From Angiostrongylus vasorum (taxonomy: Eukaryota; Nematoda; Chromadorea; Rhabditida; Metastrongylidae), in the NCBI GenBank assembly GCA_018806985.1, contig JADANN010000457.1, forward strand, positions 1,736,001-1,800,000: DNA of 64,000 nt, given 5' to 3'. The notes under the pieces are model-generated. The model saw only the letters and a list, made by a program, of their open reading frames with translations. It had not been told where the DNA came from and searched no databases. Numbering within the stretch: position 1 is the stretch's first letter; every line of letters starts with the position of its first letter. Shown here one piece after another: positions 9,331-22,006 of the stretch. The position numbers and the translations under genes were made by a program.

Positions 9331-12300
9331 ATAATTTAGTATTTTAACTATAGTATGCCAAACAACAGTTTATAAACCACTGTAAAACTAGCATTAATAA
9401 ACAGATGACTGCGAAGAAAGTCAGTGAAAGAAGTTGGTAGAAAATCAGACAGCTAAATGGAATGCCAATATGAGTGGAAACGAAGACAAGAAGCGGAAAC
9501 ATTGCAAAAAACCACCACATGGAATTAAAAGGGTTTTCGAGATCAGACAACTTTGTGCGCAGATAATATGATTAGGGTGAGTGAAACGAACCAGCGGTAG
9601 ATGAATGGCGAAAAAGTACGTCATGAAGCTAAAAAAGATGAAAGATAAAGATAATGGAAAAATCAAATTACATAGTTAACATTAATAAGGTAGCAATAGA
9701 TATCTAGGGCTTAAGAAGAAAACAAACTTTGGATTTCCCTTGTGTATGTGATTTCCAAGTACGCTACGTCGAATATTCCAACTGAGAAGTATTTCGAGAT
9801 ATTAGAGACGAATGCAATGAAACATTACTAGCAAAGGTGATTAGAAAACATGAACTGAATGCCGATGTATTGATGGAAACCAACACAGGAACTAGTTATG
9901 AACGATCTGCTACGCAATAGCGCGGAATCCAAAATAAAAAAAAGACGAAAGAGTGAGTGAGTCCCGTCATCTTTCGTCTGCCCACTCGAAGGTTGAAGTG
10001 ATGCAGTTCTCAAAAATGGCCCACGTTTACCATGGGTAAAGAAAGATAAACGGAAAGCAAATGGGGAAAATTGTAGAAGCCAGGAAAGTCTACAGTGCTG
10101 AGACCGAATTAAAAGCGGACCATTTCAACTTAAAACAAAAAAAAACATATTTTTTAATGAATATTCTGAATAACGGAAAACCACCAAAAAGCTTCTTTAA
10201 TGTTATATGGATGTGTACGATGAAAGCTCTCAAATTTCTTAAATGTTACGTGGTAAAACCTTTAAGGAAAAAATCAAGTTGAAAAGCGTCCGTAGAATCA
10301 CGTGGAGTAATTTCTAATAAGAGTGTAATGTAGCTGTAATCAGACGATTACAATCGAACTGGAACTCACTATTCCCTCTAAATTCGCAATACATTTCACA
10401 CCAGTATAAAGTAAAAGGCGGCCCGATGACTTGGATTTAGTTGTGAGCGCTGCCACAAGAACTTGAGATCGTAGAACTCAGCAAAGTATCTAGCTCTTTT
10501 ATGAACGGGACGCTCAGCCTATATAAGCAAAACAACGGTCCGAGTAAAACGAAACGCTTCACAGTCTGCAAATGGTTCCATAACGGGAGTGTCAGTGACC
10601 TTCGGCAACGATGAACGAAGAGGATTTAAGACGAGCATGACGCCAATTTTAACCCCATTGAACTCTCTCACCAATGATCCCTATGCAAAGAACTGGGTGA
10701 AGATCTCAGGATTACGGCGAACTTTGGGGTCAACTGATCGCAGAAACTCGGAATGAAGTGCAATACAATCCATAAACACCAGCAAGGGGTTGTTTTGTAA
10801 AAAGCCTAACTTCAAAATTTTGAGTCTACTCCTAGTGACCATAGGTTTCAAGAATTCAAGCAAGGTGAACAGATTCAATTCGTAGAGAAGGATTGCTGCC
10901 GATCTGATGCGTCACATCCAAAACATACCATTATGTACAGTACCTTTGATCGGTACTGTAAGCCAACGATATTACATGGTGTTTTTTTTGGCGTATTAAG
11001 AAGTTAAACAGCAAGAGTAATTTAGAAGAAAGAACTTCCAAGCAAACGTAAAATCAGTGCAGTTGTAATCTAGACATTCGCACTTCTTGAAAGCCTCAAT
11101 CGCCGATTAATTGACCTAGTGAGAGGAGGGTGAGAGGAAGGTGAGAGGTGCGTTAGAGGACTGTGCACATACCACCGCGCTAGACTTCTTGTAAAGAAAT
11201 TGCTCAGGATAATTATCACGGAAAGCTTTCAATCTCAAACTCTTAACTCCTAGTTGCAACTCAGAAAGCAAATGCTATGCATAATTTAACATTGGAAAAT
11301 AGGACGATTGGATTTCTTAAAGTCCCCAAAATTCGAGCTTATTCTTTTAGATACATGAATCTCTACAGTGTAGCTAAACCTCTCATCAACTTGACACCAA
11401 ATTCAGTTCTACTGCTCAGAAATCAATATGGAAGACAAAATTTGAGAAAGACAGACAAAAAAAGAAATGAAGTTGTTCAATATTCATAGTTCCAACTGTA
11501 TGAGCAAGAAAAAAAACAGCAGATGGTTAGAATTGATAGATTTCTCATGTTTTCTTAAGTGTGCTTTGGCTACGCTCATCTACAATCTCTGCGCAAGTGG
11601 ATGCGCATATTGAGGTGCCAAACAGTAGAGGGGTGGTATTCGGTTAGATCCGTTTTCTGGTTTGACCTAGTCTTCTATCCACCAAGAGTAGGCGAGTGGT
11701 ACCATACATCTCTGGGAGAATCGAAACTAGTGAGTTGATATATTGGTTTGCCCAGACTTAATGAAGTTCTGGAATATATGATGAATACCTAAGAGAATCA
11801 TCAATGTCAAACGTTTTATCTTCTTATCTCTCCATTTATAATCCACCACTGAAATGCAATGAGGACGAAAATATTTTAAATGTTGTTATCAAAGATATGG
11901 TTTGAGTAATGAAAACATGATAATGTCGAGTTGGTTCTAGCAGGCACAAAGTTCTTCTTGTGATACATTGTACTAAATATTGTAAGACATGCTCGAGTGT
12001 TCTAATATCCAAAATCAACCAATGTTCGCAGAATCCAACGTAACGAGAGGATTCCCAGGATCATTTTAGAAATCTTAAACAAAACACCAGCACTGAGCTT
12101 AACAAAAAAGGAGACAAAATCTGTAACGAAAGTCGGAGTAGTGAAATGCAACGAGTGTGATGTGCAGGTACAAAGGATGACACCATTGTGAGCACCGGGT
12201 CACTTATGGCACGATATAAATCCTGAAGCGCTTTTGTATGCGTTTGTTGTGATGTCTAGAGTTTTGTCTCCAAAGTACAGAGTGAACAAGTTTTACATCT

Positions 12301-13425
12301 TCGTTGCATCAATCCATGATCTTTAAAGCCATCTCCACACGAATAGGATTTTCTGGAAATTTCGCGAAAGCACAAAGTGCTGGTGTGTGGTAATTCTAAC
12401 ATTACAACCAGAATTTTGCCACTATAATTTAGACGAATGAAAAAAGGTGACATAAAGCGATACTCTCTCGGTCAAAACTGCTCAATAACAACCTTGAGAA
12501 CATTATAAAAAAGTATGGAAGTAGTAGTGTAGATGTCCATTAACTACACCACATCCGCTTTTCTGATAACGTCAAAGTTCCAGCTGTTTCCACTTACGAC
12601 GTGATGTAAACATCACAAACGACCTAATCGAGAGCAGAGCAAGGAAAAGCGAGCAGCTCAGCAAGATCAGGTGAGCGTCAAGAGAGTAGTGAGGAAGATA
12701 AAGGGCATAGCGATCTACGACCACCTGTCAGATCTAAATTAGAATAAAAGACAGAATACTGGGACAAGAACGGTGCCTTGATATCGCAAATCTTGTGTAT
12801 CTGTCAAACATCTGAAAGAAAGCCGTTGGAAAACATATTACCAATAGGACGATTTGCTTTCCTGATTACTTTCCCAGTTATGACCCACCAATTCCTCTTA
12901 CCCACTTAACTACCGCGTGGAGGTCAATTGTTAGACTACGTGGTTCAGCCTCAAGAACGAAGGACAGTGGACGAAAAGATGCGAAGTACTTACTGTGACG
13001 TCCATATTGATTCAAGTGATAGGGTACCGTCTCTACTTTATCGAAATAACTTATGCATTCTGTATATGCACAATCTTTTTCCAGCAGTGATGAGTTGTTG
13101 CCTTTGTGTGTGGGCGGAATGCATGTTGCGCGTTGCTTCGCCCGGAAACTTCTAATCAAGTGACCAGAAAATAATTGGGATTCGATTAGAAGCTGCCTCC
13201 AGAAAATAGGCTCATAATTTACTTCGAGACAAGACGAGGGTATGACTAGCCATGAGCAGAGCTAATCTGATCTATAGATAAGAGAAAAAATATATCGAGT
13301 AGCGTGGCAGCGCATTTTTGAAAAACATAAACTATGTTGATGAAGTTTTGTATTTATTCACTTACGGCATTTAAAACGTGGCCTAAACAATGTTTGTAAA
13401 ACATATTTACTTGAACCAGAAAACG
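9331..13425. other. about 4 kb of unassigned sequence
   Basis: No gene or known repeat is supported. Noted: a very hydrophobic minus-strand open frame at 9344-9550, with several membrane-segment-like runs and no recognised family, and a GC-richer stretch at 10420-10990 with short protein-like runs but no complete domain. There are also isolated short frames at 12256-12453 and 12878-13159. None has consistent splice signals. Confidence 0.35.
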
Positions 13426-13800
13426 GATATCACAGTGGTAGTGATGTCGGTCATCACTAGCATGGTGCCACTTCGATTCCGCTCCGGACTAACCAAGCCT
13501 TTCATCACTCAGGGGTCGGGAAGTTTATACCGGACTTGTCTGGGAAAAAAAATCACTCTCTGTAATCCAATTGAGAACGCTCCAGCGTGGATATCTCAGG
13601 ACTTCAGAGAGAATTGGTCGACCAGCATTCTACGAAATTCAACATGAAGTGAAAATCCTCAAGCAGCCACCGAAGCCACACATAAAAAGTTGGATGATCT
13701 TCGTGGACAATGGATGAGAGGAAACAGGTGAATGTGAGAAGCGCTGGGATCCGCACAGTAGACGTGAAGACGGGTAATATTTTCAAAAAAAATTTGCTAC
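13426..13800 (+). mobile_element. SINE3a copy
   Basis: The head contains CACAGTGGTAGTGATGTCGG (A-box like) and a B-box like CTTCGATTCCG. The body has ACCGGACTTGTCTGG, GAACGCTCCAGC, CAGCATTCTACGA and a 3' end GCTGGGATCCGCACAGTAGA. It is matched along its length by the reverse copy at 59930-60295. The segment GGGGTCGGGAAGTTTATACC resembles the middle of SINE1. Confidence 0.75.
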
Positions 13801-14399
13801 AGCCATAGTTAGTAAGCATTTCTGAAATGTTCGCAAACGAGCAGTTTTCAGAGACAGCTTAAAACGTATTTATCTTCGAATAATCTCGCCACTGAAATAT
13901 TAATCAAATCCTCATTCAGTCTTGGTCGGAAATAAGAGTAGATGTTTCTTTAAGGAAAAAACACATCCTACTTAATTGTAAGAGTTTTAAAGAAAAAGAT
14001 GGACATAGTGACTTGCTTGGAACGATTAGCCAACACATCCCATGAGAATTCCCCCTCAGAACAACTGAGTTTGCTTTCGCAAACGCAGATGATCCTCTGG
14101 AGTGGGTATGCTGGTGAGAGGAGAGAACAAAATTGTGTTGGCATGGCGGTTTAGAACCAAGGGTTTCGGGCAACCGGACTGGAAAAACACCAGTTTAGGC
14201 GATTGAAGTGGTCGAATAATTGAGCTAATAGAATTCTCTGGTCGTTAGAAAATCGATTCGTCAAACATTTGCTAAATGTGAAGGCGATTTCGCTCTTTTC
14301 AAGAATCTTCTTTTTTGACAGATTCAATACTAAAACGTGAGCCTGGTAGATATTTTATAAGTTCTTCGTCTAAACTTGCACATAAACCAATTATTTTTG
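13801..14399. other. unassigned spacer
   Basis: No supported feature. The 85-codon minus-strand frame at 13916-14173 has no recognisable content. Confidence 0.45.
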
Positions 14400-14692
14400 A
14401 ATAAAAAAAAGGACAAAGCTCTCGGCGTTGATCAATCCCCTGAGGGATGCGCCATGCATTCGACTTCATTAAGCATCGTTGGAGGTGACTCAATGCATAT
14501 CTGGCTCTTAGAATAACTCTAGGTGGCCTACCGATGTATCCAGCTAGTGCTGCTATCCTACCAGACAAGTCTGGTACCAATTTCCCGACCCCGGACGGAT
14601 GAAGGGCTCGGTGAGCCATGGACGCGGGGATCGATTCCCATGTGTGTGTCGCAATGGGGCCTCCAACCACTGCGCCACGAGCGTCCTTATTT
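14400..14692 (-). mobile_element. SINE1 copy, well preserved
   Basis: One of the best SINE1 copies. On the minus strand the head reads GCTCGTGGCGCAGTGGTTGG (A-box), followed by ATCGATCCCCGCG (B-box), the GGTACCAGACTTGTCTGG block, and a tail GAGAGCTTTGTCC then a T-rich run. The 143-codon frame over it (14299-14730) is an artefact of the repeat. Confidence 0.85.
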
Positions 14693-14996
14693 TTAAATAA
14701 CTTCTTGAAAATCCGGTGAAATCCACCCAAAATATTAGGATCTACTAGGCTATACGGAAATTTTAGAATAACGTTGAATGTATGGCATCAAGTACTGGAC
14801 CGCGTATACAAACACACAGCAACACTCTTGCGGTGTCATTTTTCAAAACACGGCGAAGCACTCAAAGAGATAATTGAATGAAAAAATTCGACTATTCATC
14901 TGCACACTAGTGTAACACTGCAGAGTGAGGCGTGCGCTTTGCTGCCATCTCAGCCAGTTTTTTATTCAAAAGGTGGTATCGGCAGTCATCAGTCAA

Positions 14997-15310
14997 CACT
15001 GTGATTTCGACTGCAACTTCAACTAAACAGGATTCAATGCTGATTTGTGATCGCCAGATGATTCGAATTGATAGATGATTGCTGATAGCACCGCTGAGAT
15101 AAAAAAAAGTGGCTGAGGGAAAAGCGAAGCAAGGACCTCAATTGGTGTGGTGAATAGCACATGAGCCCCTGGTATGGGAATCGCGGACTTGAAGAGTACC
15201 TGAATTTTCGAGCACTGCTCTTACTTCAGCACGGCTTTGGTTGTATTTCACATAATACCCAGCCATAAAAAACGAAGTATAGACAGCAATAAGCAATAAA
15301 TGAAAGTTGG
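14997..15310 (+). mobile_element. SINE2a copy, near full length
   Basis: Starts at ACACTGTGATTTCGACTGC, passes through GATTCAATGCTGATTTGTG, GATTGCTGATAGCACC, an A-box region TTGGTGTGGTGAATAGCAC and TGGTATGGGAATCG, then TTGTATTTCACATAATACCC, and ends at AGCAATAAATG. The B-box and the sequence after it are diverged. Confidence 0.8.
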
Positions 15311-16437
15311 AACATAGCTGATTAAGTTGAAGGAAGTGAAGCCGCTGCGATCAAGTAGTTGATTGCACCATCACTTATTAGCAGCCTTTCATATACCACA
15401 TTGCCAAAGCCCAGCGGACTTGGTTCATAGACAAAAACGGCGACTGCACGTAAGCGAAGAGACGAAAGCGACATGGTGGAATGGCCATCAGCCTTCTCTA
15501 CGAGCACATCATGACATCATCCGAAGTGTCGAAGATGTGCAGGCTAATGGCTCCCACTTCAGCATCGCTTGAATAAGTACTGAGCGGTTGCGACCGTTGG
15601 TCGAGGTGACCGGCTTCACTTAGCTTGGCTATATTTAGCTATTTCTTTGCTGACATCATGGCACTACCACAACCGCAAACGTAGTGACCAAATCCCAGTA
15701 ACTCATAACATAAGTGCAACAAAACTCCATAAGATTTAATGAACTCTCGCGCTCAAGAACTAAATCGCTTGTAAAAACTCCAGCGTAATAGAAAATGATC
15801 TTGATGACTAAGATGGAATGAACGGGTATGCCATCTGTCAAATTACTGAAACCTAAGAGAAAATTCTAAACCGGTGTCCTTAAAAAAATGCGGATGAAAA
15901 GTGAAGCTTAATATTTCACTATGACAAATCTCGGAAAGAGATTATCCAACGACAAAATCGTGAACTAGACTGCTAGAGAAACTGGCTTCCCAAATTATCT
16001 ATGACGAGTTGAACCTGAAAAAAAGTTTAAATGAGGGTACTGTATGAAGCCCCTGCAGATGAAAAGAGGTCGGGCTATGGATTTCAAATAAAACGCGTGA
16101 CGAGATGCCAAGCATCCGTGAAGCAGGTCCTCCAGGCGATCCTCTTTGGAGAAAGTTCATCTAAGCGCCGAATTCTGAAGTGCAGTTAGTTTTTCCAACA
16201 CAGAATTGGATTTAGCCACGGCGGATGTCAAGAGGTTAACGAATCGGCGAAAGTGTGCTATTCCGTAAAAAAGGACCTCAATTCGAACTTTGGCATACTC
16301 TATTATTCAGTGGAAAGAGGCTATAAAAGAGAAGTTCGAAAAGTTTCAAGGTGCTTTCCACAAGTTCAGTAGCGTTTATAAACCGATGGCAAGGAGAGCA
16401 ATATACTACATAAATCATTGCAAGAAAACTAAAGTGT
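15311..16437. other. unassigned spacer
   Basis: No supported gene or repeat. Short frames at 15322-15572 overlap on both strands. The stretch 16080-16380 is somewhat GC-richer but reads as no family I recognise. Confidence 0.4.
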
Positions 16438-16705
16438 AGTAGGGGCGTGTGGCGCGGTGATTAGTGCCCCCTTTCAATACACATTTTTTTGGTTTTTGGT
16501 TTCTCACTCTCCCCGCATCACACGCTAAAAAACCCTTCGTGCTTCCTGAATCGTCAGATTGGTAGCAAAATGAGTAAAGGGGTCTTCGTAGATGGACTGC
16601 TATCTGGAAGTCATTTTTTAGGCCAGATATGGATTCAATCACCTCTGAGATGATTGATGGACTCGATGCATGGCGCATCTCTGAGGAATAATTTGTCAAT
16701 ACCAG
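16438..16705 (+). mobile_element. SINE1 copy, diverged
   Basis: Plus-strand copy: head GGGCGTGTGGCGCGGTGATTAG, a CTGAATCGTCAGATTGGTAGC body and the 3' block GGCCAGATATGGATTCAATC to GGCGCATCTCTGAGGAAT. Older than the other full-length copies. Confidence 0.7.
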
Positions 16706-17324
16706 ACACTTTATCATTCACCTTTTTAAGAATTCTAATATTGGAACGATACAATAGTATGTTGTTAACTTATGAAAAGACATACATTTATAAGGATCTG
16801 AACCATAGGATATTGAGAAGAAGAAAAGTTTAAAAAATGCTGCGTGAAAATGAAGACTCTGCGTAAAGCTTTGTTTAGAACATTTAAAGGCAGAAACATA
16901 CTGTACTTGCAATATGCCGGTTAAAACAGAAATCTGGAATATTGTAATGGTACCGTGGACCTTATTGAGCAGATTTACGTTCAGAAATGAAGTCGCTGAT
17001 TAAAGCCGTGGAACAGCACGGATGGGTGAAAACATGCCCAGAGATGTTCCTTTTCTTCACCTTTTGAAGGAACGCCTATTAAGAAGGAGAAACCAGAAGT
17101 TTTAAGAGCAGGAATGTTTATGAGGAATAAAAAACTGAAGATGACATGCCTTGCTTCTGCCCAAATAGAAAGTTAACTAGTTAGTCAGGTGAACATTACT
17201 GAATAAATCATTCTACCAGTTGTACGAACATAGTGTTTGAAAAAGACAAGCTTTAGAAAGATGTTGTGTGCATCTAGGAGCAAAGAAAACAGTAAATGAC
17301 TAGTTTAAGTAAATTACCAGAGCG
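16706..17324. other. unassigned spacer
   Basis: Nothing recognisable seen. Confidence 0.5.
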
Positions 17325-17405
17325 ATAGACAGAGAGACAGAGAGAGAGGGAGAGAGAGGCAGGGATGACAAAGAGAGAGAGGGGGAGAGATAAAGAGAGA
17401 GAGAG
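17325..17405. repeat. imperfect (AG)n microsatellite
   Basis: About 80 bases of purine-rich GAGA repeats, interrupted by short GGCAGGGATGAC and GATAAAG pieces. Confidence 0.9.
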
Positions 17406-20294
17406 TACTAGCAGAACTTCATCAAAAATCGTTATAACGAAAAAATTAACGAAATCCCAATTACTGTGGTAATGAATGAGTACGAAAACCGAATTCTAAT
17501 CACAACACAAAATGACTGCAAATTAATCGCGGCACTGGAAGCAAACTGCAAAAGCACAGCAATCACAGGAATTCGCGATAGGGAGGAGCTTACAGAGTGC
17601 TTAAAAACGCCGAGATTGTTCATCTTCAGCTAACTGCTGTGCAACGTGACACTAAATAGACGTGATGCCATCCCTAGGACGTGCGAAAGCCGATTAATCA
17701 ATTTTTGATTTTGATGGTGTGGTTGTCTTGTGGACGAACATTTTGCGTTTGATTTCATAAGAAGAGATCTCGAACAAAAATCTTTACGGTTTGATGGCAG
17801 GTTCCCCGACGAACATCTGGCATCAATGTCGTTAATCGCGGTAGGAAAACGAGTCGACCAGATGAAGAAGTTTTTTTCACTTTTTTGTGAAGAAATTAAA
17901 AGCCCTATGATGTAACATGGGAAGATGAGACTCTAAGAAGATGGGAAATAGGTATTGAAATAGAATTGATAGAGATCGTTTTTAAACATTGGAAGACAAG
18001 GAGAAAACATTTTGAGAAATGGCCAGTCAAAACGCCTGAGGAGGCTGACGAAATTCAGGATAAGTTTTTGCAAGCTCCAAAAGTTGGCCGCATGTCCTCA
18101 CGCGCCACGCTTTTGAGATGGATTTAGATCAGGACAGCAATAGCTTCAGCAGACTCGCCAGGCATTCTGGACGGCTGCAGCCCTCGTCTAAACCTTCTGA
18201 ATACCTCAAGTATTTTAGATAGCGGTGACCCACATGTAAATTCACATATCATATCTAATGCAAGTTTGTTTCACGTGTCTGCTTAATACCGCTGAGGTCA
18301 CACAACTGGAATAACGGAGAACAACCCACGGAGCGATCCTTCAAATCGGCTCTGCACGCCGTAGTAACCACCCGGCTCCTCGGGATCCGTCAGGACGCCA
18401 GTATTTGACGGAAAACTTCCACAAAAACGCAAAATTTAAGCATAGTAAGTTGAAAGATTTGGAAATAGTGGTGATTTAGATGCTCTTCCATAGGAATTTA
18501 CAGGGTTTCCATAACCACTTTTTAAAAATCCTCTAGGATTCCACTCTCGAAAGCACTGCCTACTGCTATGCCCCCTAAAGTACAAAGTTAGTTGGTGGCA
18601 TTGACTTGACTCTAGAAGGGCCCAAAAAGCCCGCAAGAGCAGTTTGAGGTCGGCGCCTCAGGGCAAATAGATATTCTGAGATTAGTGCAATAAATCGTTA
18701 CGAATTCGACTGCCTGAACTGCAGCGGGACTTAATTTCAATGACCTGCGTGATGACCCCGCTTTTTTTGTCACTTTTTCTCCTGTTTAGCAGCAAAGCCT
18801 TTGAACTTAATAACTATCAGTAATTCTTCGTTAAGGATTAGAATTTCAGTGCAAAAACAATCTGTCCTTCACCTCACGGGTTTCAGGTCGTTTGACGCCA
18901 AATTTTCAAACACCGAAAGCAAAAAAGCTTTCCAATCAAGTCTTTGGATTGTTTAACACCAAAACAGAAAATAATTGGACTGTTGAAGGTGTGACCCCCC
19001 CACAATTGTAAGAACATAACGAATTAATCAAACTATTCCATATGAAGAGTAGTGCTCAATGTCTGGAACACAAATTTGGCCCACCATCGAAGATTAACGG
19101 TTTCAGACAGCACGTGTGGCCTAATCGCAATTCATAGTGCTCCACTCTCAGGCAGAATTATGTATATTAACAAGCGATACAACTTTGCAGAGAAAGCCAA
19201 GGCTTGGCTAAGGACAAACTGCTACTGTGAAGATTCTTTCTTTTAGGGGGAAGCCAGGAAAAAACTTCTAGTGAGTGCAGAGCAGGTCTTGTGGCGAGGG
19301 ATTTTCGTCAATTTTCTCACAGTTAGAATTCCAACAGATACTAATGTGCTGAATCCTGCAAAACTAATTTTAACGAACTAAAATGAATGGCGAATTTATG
19401 TTCATAATGGAAATGCCATTTCAATTACTACATTTGATATCCACTATCACTCAATCATGAACATAATGGGGTGTTCTTAGGTGCCGAACTACTGTGTTCA
19501 GCGGAAATTAGGATCTTCCTAGCCTAGAAGAGAGCCAGACACTTCTTTCTACAACCTCATTTTTACGAGCAAACCACTCCTAGAAACTGTTGCCATCTTA
19601 AAATCGACATACTCATTAGTTGACAAATGGAGAACACCTGCAAAAATCTAGCGCGCCTTCGAAATACCAGGAAAAAAATCTGGCCCAATCAGCAAACTAC
19701 TTTTAACTTCAAACCTTCGCACGATACCGAGCAATTCATGAAAGGCGATCACTCATCTATCAAGTATTCATGAAGTTATATTCAGAATAAAGTGGTAGCG
19801 CCATTAAAACACAAAGAGCGTCGGATAGCAGAGTAACACAATGGAAATGGAATAAAAGTAGAAATGGCAACTGGACATTATAGATTGCGAAGGTGCTGTA
19901 ATTTTATGAATAAAGAATTGAGAATGAAGTCGTTCAAGCATTTCAGACCCTTTTTGAATCGACGACCGACGAAAGATCTTATGTGGCGATATGGTTCGCT
20001 TTAGATGTGCTAGCGTAGTTGATGTCAGGGCTAAGTTCGAGTCTGAGTCATGTAAAGAAGCCCTTCAAGAATTACAGTGTAATAAGCACCACTGAGAAAA
20101 TGAAATAATAAGTACGTAGAATTTATCAGTACCATTAAGACATTAGCTATAGTTGATTTCCAAGTATAAACTCTGCAAGTTATTCTCCTGATGAAAAGCT
20201 TTTTGCATATTATTGTTCAAAACTAACGAAATGAGAAGAACAACAATAACCAAAAAAATAAGTTACTGCCTTCCTGATGAGTAGATATAAGGTT
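17406..20294. other. about 2.9 kb of unassigned sequence
   Basis: No gene or repeat supported. Open frames at 17730-17915, 18436-18636 and 19052-19246 are each 60-66 codons with no recognised domain or convincing splice context. Confidence 0.4.
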
Positions 20295-20485
20295 GTTATT
20301 ATAATATTTTGAAGCGAAGCTCTAGTCTTCGAAATATGTCACATCTTCGGGATCCAGGCGAATATACATCGATAGGGAAACATGGATGGGCCGGTCACAT
20401 AATGAGAAGAACAGACGACAGATGGATGAGCAGAACTGTAGAGTGGACTCACGTCCCCTAGGACGGCTGCCTCACACGTTGAGCG
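20295..20485 (+). pseudogene. C-terminal relic of a second RTE-like LINE
   Basis: The plus-strand frame reads SLRNMSHLRDPGEY, then GKHGWAGHIMRRTDDRWMSR and a final VEWTHVP before a stop. WAGHIMRRTDDRW is the conserved segment downstream of the reverse transcriptase in RTE elements. It differs from the copy at 6-8 kb (WAGHVMRMNDNRW), so it belongs to another subfamily. The reverse transcriptase domain itself is absent. Confidence 0.7.
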
Positions 20486-20499
20486 GACGTATTCGTAAA

Positions 20500-20705
20500 A
20501 AAATGTTAATCAGTTGTACCCACAGGTGCAGTTATTTTAAAGATATGTAGGTACGAGGTATAGGTATGAGGCTAGCACGCGCTGCCATGCTTGAACGAAA
20601 CAACCACCATGGACGACGATCGCGAGGTAAAGAAACGAATGGTAAGTGTGCTGGAGTTCGCACAACTCGTGAGGATGGACCATCCAAGTATCCAAATAAG
20701 TAGTG
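20500..20705 (+). repeat. RTE 3'-tail fragment
   Basis: After the relic above, the terminal block GTGCTGGAGTTCGCACAACT followed by GGACCATCCAAGTATCCAAA matches the 3' terminus of the LINE tails near 8.2, 24.8 and 50.4 kb. This joins the C-terminal relic and tail into one decayed insertion. Confidence 0.6.
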
Positions 20706-21115
20706 TAATATCTATTTCAGACCAGCTAACGACGTTTCGGAGGTTTCGCTTTTTGCCAACGTTAATAGGGAGGCGGTTCTGGAAAAACTAACAAACCACT
20801 ACTTGACCGAATATCGGATGGAAATGAGAAAATCGGCATGAATACTTGGAATTGTGCGCAGAAACGTAATTATCATAATGCCTCCGGCACTGCAAGAATG
20901 AGTCAGATGTGTTACAGATTCTAATGATAATCGAATAATTCAACGGTTGCAAGGACACAAAATCACTTAGCCGGTATAGCAATGAAAGAGGAAATATGAA
21001 CAAGGCATGGATTTAGAAAATAACCTAGAACCTTTAGAACCAGCGATTCAGCGACTTATCAGCCCTAGTCCCGTGGGAGTTGTGGCTCGATACCGCTACA
21101 TATCGATGCACACTG
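20706..21115. other. unassigned spacer
   Basis: Nothing supported between the LINE relic and the microsatellite. Confidence 0.45.
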
Positions 21116-21179
21116 ATATAAACACATCTACACAGATATGTGTGCATATAAATACACATATACGTGTATGCACGGTTAC

Positions 21180-21239
<60 letters not shown>

Positions 21240-21308
21240 GTACATATATATATATTTATACATATATGTCTGCAGTATGTAAATGCAATATTCGTGTATA
21301 CATATACA
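21116..21308. repeat. (TA)n microsatellite with degenerate flanks
   Basis: A perfect TA run from 21181 to 21238, flanked by interrupted TA/CA/GT dinucleotide tracts. Repetitive Tyr-Ile frames over it are artefacts. Confidence 0.95.
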
Positions 21309-21466
21309 TGATATTGCATAATTCAACAGAAAACTGGCGATAATAAAGCTAGAAGTTAGTTAACCAGATCGGCTAGCACCTCTCCAGAAACAAGACGGAG
21401 AAACTTCCTTTGTTCCTTTTGTGGGTCTTTATGTCAGTTTATTTAGTTGTTTAATGTAAATGATAG

Positions 21467-21483
21467 CAACAACCACCACCACC

Positions 21484-21550
<67 letters not shown>

Positions 21551-21626
21551 CGACAACAACGACAACAACGACAACAACAAGAACCACAACAACAATAACA
21601 ACAACAACAACAACAACAACAACAAT
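21467..21626. repeat. (CAA)n microsatellite
   Basis: About 160 bases of CAA/ACA repeats with a few GAC, CCA and AGAACC interruptions. Poly-Asn, poly-Thr and poly-Val frames arise from it; none shows coding flanks. Confidence 0.95.
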
Positions 21627-22006
21627 AGAGATATTGATGAGAAAAGTTCTTCTGAACAGTGTAATCAGGAGATGGTGTGAAAAATCAGAAAAGATACGAG
21701 GACTAAGAACAGAAAGTAAATAGCACGAAAAGAATGGCTTAAAAAACGTGGAAAGAGTGATAATTTTATTCTCCACCACAAGAAAGACAGGTATTGGCTC
21801 AGAAAGGTCTCAAATTCTCCTTGAAGACAACTAGTAAAACTCAACCAAGCGACTCGAAATATTAGGCGGGGCAATGAGAGTTCAGAAGAAAGAAGTATTC
21901 GCATGCGATCAACAGATAGACAAAAACACCAGGAAAAGCAACATTTGAGCTGACGAATGGCTCTGACATAACTAATAGCCGTCATCACAACGAGTAGAGC
22001 TCACAG
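21627..22006. other. unassigned spacer
   Basis: No supported feature between the CAA repeat and the possible exon that follows. Confidence 0.45.

Noticed and set aside
9344..9550. Membrane protein exon, perhaps a channel pore (NPFNSMWWFFAMFPLL)
   Set aside because: There is no selectivity-filter signature, no splice support, and hydrophobic frames are common in T-rich DNA read antisense.
10420..10990. A possible mariner or other transposase fragment (KTKRFTVCKWFHNGS)
   Set aside because: Only one short phrase resembles the family. No DEK, HDN or YSPDL-like motifs follow in order.
14299..14730. A recurring open frame (AHRALHPSGVGKLVPDLSGR and similar) in many places, which looks like a conserved protein family
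   Set aside because: It always lies on SINE1 copies, starts inside the tRNA-like head and is read through a noncoding repeat. Conservation is that of the DNA element.
21447..21779. Poly-Asn, poly-Thr and poly-Val proteins
   Set aside because: They are all translations of the CAA microsatellite with no coding flanks.
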